From Chloroherpetonaceae bacterium (lineage in GTDB: Bacteria > Bacteroidota > Chlorobiia > Chlorobiales > Chloroherpetonaceae): a DNA stretch of 64,000 nt. The notes beneath the pieces are model-generated. The model was not told the origin of the DNA, did not search any database, and saw only the letters and a program-made list of their open reading frames with translations. Of this stretch, positions 61,814-64,000 are shown piece by piece (within the stretch, counting starts at the first letter, position 1; each line of letters begins with the position of its first letter). The translations under genes were made by a program, and so were the position numbers. The stretch covers positions 62,001 to 126,000 of the forward strand of contig JANQGG010000023.1 of assembly GCA_028277445.1 (NCBI GenBank). Direction: 5' to 3'.

Positions 61814-63082
61814 ATGTTTAAAACCATTTTTCAGATAGCAATCGGACACCTTGTCGGAAGAAAACGGCAAACCATTACAACGGTGGTTGGCGTTGCGGTC
61901 AGTACAATGGTTTTAATTACAACAATTTCTCTAATGCGAGGCTTGGTGGACTCGTTCTCCGAAACCATTATTGATATTGCGCCTCACATTGTGATCCGTG
62001 GTGAAAAGGTTGTGCCTAGACCCATTGATGTTATTTCAGATCAATCCAAAAATATACAAGCCTTTGTAGTGGATAATGTTCAAAAACAAGAAGAGGAAGA
62101 AATTACCAATTACCGCCAGATTCTATCGCTGATTGAAGAAAATCCCTACGATAAACTGCTTTTCGTGGCCTCGCCATTTATATCCACCGAGGTGATGGCC
62201 ATAAAAGGAACGGCCAATCAACCCATTCAAATTAATGGCGTGTTGATAGAGCGGGAAAATAAAGTGGCGCGACTTGAAGGCACATTAATCAGTGGAAGTT
62301 TGGAATCGTTGCAAAAAACACCCAATGGTATTTTGGTTGGCGAACCTCTTGTTGAGGATTTGGAAATTGAACTGAATGATGAAATGATGCTTGTGGCTTC
62401 AAGTGGGGTTTCTCAGCAGGTGAAGGTGGTTGGTATTTTTTCAACGGGTGTGAAATCCATTGATAGCAAAGGTTTTGTGAATTTAAAAATCGGTCAGCTC
62501 TTAACTCAAATGCCGTCTAATAAAGTTACCGGTATTAATTTAAAGGTTAAAGACCTCCTCGCGAACACCCGTCTTGCCAGAGAGCTTGAACGTGTAACCG
62601 GCTACAAGTGCGAAACCTGGCAGGAAGCTAACGAAACCATCATCGGATTATTTACACGAATTGGTAATATTGTCTATTCCTTAGTGGGGTTTGTAGCTTT
62701 GGTGTCGGGATTTGGCGTGGCTAATATTCTTGTGACCACGATTTATGAAAAAACGCGCGATATTGCCATCATGAAATCCTTTGGGTTTAAAGCCAATCAG
62801 ATTGTCGGATTATTTGTTTTGGAAGGTGTGATCGTCGGTTTGATCGGTGCGATTATCGGCGCAATTCTAGCCATCGGTACCACCAACCTGATGGCGTCTA
62901 TCCCAACGCAAACCTCGCAGGGCGCTGTTCGCCAAACCGGGTTTGCCATGTCGCAAAGCCCGTATTATTACTTGATTGCCGTATTTTTAACTTCAACCAT
63001 CAGCACCATAGCCGCAACCATTCCGTCACGAAAAGCGGCTAAATTAGAACCGGTCCAAGTGCTCAGGGATGCCAATTTGTAG
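61814..63082 (+). CDS. ABC transporter permease, FtsX/MacB-PCD type (LolC/E-like)
   Basis: A 422-residue inner-membrane protein with the four-helix FtsX layout: one helix near the N-terminus (about 15-45), a large periplasmic domain (50-270), and three C-terminal helices with the FtsX motifs GFGVANILVTTIYEKTRDIA and MKSFGFKANQIVGLFV, ending SRKAAKLEPVQVLRDANL. Such permeases pair with an ATPase to release lipoproteins (LolCDE) or run efflux and hydrolase regulation (MacB, FtsEX). No ATPase gene follows within the window. The next gene is on the opposite strand. It is divergent from the fni gene. Confidence 0.88.
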   Translation: MFKTIFQIAIGHLVGRKRQTITTVVGVAVSTMVLITTISLMRGLVDSFSETIIDIAPHIVIRGEKVVPRPIDVISDQSKNIQAFVVDNVQKQEEEEITNYRQILSLIEENPYDKLLFVASPFISTEVMAIKGTANQPIQINGVLIERENKVARLEGTLISGSLESLQKTPNGILVGEPLVEDLEIELNDEMMLVASSGVSQQVKVVGIFSTGVKSIDSKGFVNLKIGQLLTQMPSNKVTGINLKVKDLLANTRLARELERVTGYKCETWQEANETIIGLFTRIGNIVYSLVGFVALVSGFGVANILVTTIYEKTRDIAIMKSFGFKANQIVGLFVLEGVIVGLIGAIIGAILAIGTTNLMASIPTQTSQGAVRQTGFAMSQSPYYYLIAVFLTSTISTIAATIPSRKAAKLEPVQVLRDANL

Positions 63083-63148
63083 GGAGGTGTTGAATTTTTC
63101 TTAGGGTAACGGTTCTGTCTATAGCCTTCGTTGTGGCCGGAGCTTTTA

Positions 63149-64000
63149 TTACCTTTTCGTCAATATCTCAAATAATTCTTCGTTGATATAGTAATTCCCT
63201 GTTCCTAATTTATTCTTTCTCAGCATATTATCGTCCGACAGCTTATTTAAATAATTTGCAGCGGTGAGTCTGGAAACACCTAAGTCATTAACAACAAATT
63301 CAATCTTAGTTGCACCCATCTTTTTAATTTGTTTTTCGCAAGAAGTACAATATTTTGGTCCATCTTTTAATCCGACAAGAATATCTGACATATTATTATC
63401 AAAATCCATAATACAGCCTCTTGTTTCATCATGTGCTTCTAAACCTATACCAGTCGAAATTACATGTATAATTGATTGATAAATCATATCAAGGATTGAT
63501 GAATCATTAGGAGTTCTTCCTTGAGATAGAAGTCTCATAAATTGAAGAGAAATAGTCGATGTATTGGGGGGTTCTTCGTAATATTCAGTACCAGAAGCAA
63601 ATAATTGATAATATTGACCTCCATATAATCTTTTTTCACAAAATTGAATTATACCATCATCTTTTAAAAATCCAGCTTCTTCTCTAATTTTATCGGCTAT
63701 TGTAGCAGTCTCATCTTCACTAATTGAACCTGATGAAAGTAATTTAGTTTCTAATAAACGGGAGGGACGAATTAAATTAAATGAGATATGTTTTTGTTGC
63801 TCATTCCACAAGTTCACTATTTTATTTAATTCTTGTGAGAAATCTGGATGGGAATGGACAATAACGGTAAGTTCAGGTTCAGTTTTTTGTATAGTTACTA
63901 TATTCTCTTTTTGTTTTTTAATAAAATATCTATCGCGAATATCAGGATATTCATTGATAATTTTGTCCAAATCATTTTTTGCCCAAAAAGTAGCTGAAAA
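63149..64000 (-). CDS. Unrecognised protein with C-terminal winged helix (5' end outside window)
   Basis: At least 283 codons on the minus strand; the frame stays open to the window edge, and the residues before the first TTG (63970) read like protein (FWAKND), so the true start is probably outside. I do not recognise the family. A middle segment has LEAHDETRGCIMDFDNNMSD, then DGPKYCTSCEKQIKK with a C-x2-C pair. The C-terminal 50 residues look like a winged helix-turn-helix (VSRLTAANYLNKLSDDNMLR, then TGNYYINEELFEIL), similar to the tail of Fic-type and other toxin or regulator proteins. Base composition is more AT-rich than the preceding permease gene. Confidence 0.6.
   Translation of the reverse strand, partial: FSATFWAKNDLDKIINEYPDIRDRYFIKKQKENIVTIQKTEPELTVIVHSHPDFSQELNKIVNLWNEQQKHISFNLIRPSRLLETKLLSSGSISEDETATIADKIREEAGFLKDDGIIQFCEKRLYGGQYYQLFASGTEYYEEPPNTSTISLQFMRLLSQGRTPNDSSILDMIYQSIIHVISTGIGLEAHDETRGCIMDFDNNMSDILVGLKDGPKYCTSCEKQIKKMGATKIEFVVNDLGVSRLTAANYLNKLSDDNMLRKNKLGTGNYYINEELFEILTKR

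Noticed and set aside
1-64000. tRNA, rRNA or insertion-sequence genes
   Set aside because: Intergenic regions were read on both strands; no T-loop/anticodon-like arrangement, rRNA stretch or transposase frame was found.

Overview
The window looks like a chromosome segment of a diderm, moderately AT-rich bacterium of the FCB superphylum. The main evidence is a secreted protein at 54.4-56.3 kb ending in a type IX secretion (T9SS) sorting domain with the NYPNPFNP signature of Calditrichota, Marinimicrobia, Ignavibacteria, KSB1 and Balneolota-type bacteria. Paired Skp/OmpH chaperones, an LptC lipoprotein, a BamA/TamA-type outer-membrane protein and GT9 glycosyltransferases show an outer membrane with LPS-like glycolipid. 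The phylum cannot be fixed from the sequence alone. No tRNA, rRNA, CRISPR array or insertion sequence was seen.

Layout. 0-8.2 kb (minus strand) is the conserved rimP-nusA-infB-rbfA-truB-ribF translation/transcription block. A convergent alpha/beta hydrolase-OsmC fusion gene sits between rbfA and truB, and a terminator-like hairpin lies directly before rimP. 8.2-17.3 kb (minus) holds a small membrane protein, deoxynucleoside kinase, glutaredoxin-like protein, hisS, ptsN, cdsA, a CPBP protease, a DUF3108 protein, a sugar-nucleotide epimerase and an MsbA-like exporter. 17.4-31.1 kb is a large surface-glycan locus: five tightly overlapping GT9/GT4 genes, a convergent GT4, a strongly AT-rich insert (truncated GT2, QueC-like PP-loop enzyme, ATP-grasp enzyme, GT-A-like transferase, possible gene remnant), then three more GT4 genes. 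31.3-38.7 kb carries a YfhO-type membrane protein, dprA, two skp/ompH genes, lptC, panD, a GlmU N-half protein and pgsA. 38.7-42.9 kb has a Cys-rich small protein, a UDP-sugar dehydrogenase, rfbB, ruvC and a yebC-family gene. 43.0-53.6 kb has pheA, polA, an M23 peptidase, a DUF2795 protein, a BamA/TamA protein, rpe, trpC and a half-length carB. 53.6-59.5 kb is a repeat-rich accessory stretch around the GLUG/T9SS protein, a Fe-S PD-(D/E)XK nuclease and a TIGR04282 glycosyltransferase. 59.5-64.0 kb has a polyprenyl synthase, type 2 IPP isomerase, an FtsX-type permease and an unrecognised protein running off the window.

How the genes fit together. Much of the window serves the cell envelope: precursors (epimerase, UDP-sugar dehydrogenase, RfbB, GlmU-like uridylyltransferase, prenyl diphosphates), assembly (GT9/GT4 enzymes, YfhO protein), export (MsbA-like, LptC) and outer-membrane biogenesis (Skp/OmpH, BamA/TamA).

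The most notable observations are: (i) the AT-rich PP-loop/ATP-grasp/glycosyltransferase module at 24.4-27.2 kb, a candidate undescribed glycan- or conjugate-modifying system; (ii) three 87-bp elements with a 24-bp perfect internal palindrome and AATGACG/CGTCATT ends, joined to other short repeats with the same ends; (iii) half-length CarB and GlmU proteins; (iv) a terminator-like hairpin immediately ahead of rimP.
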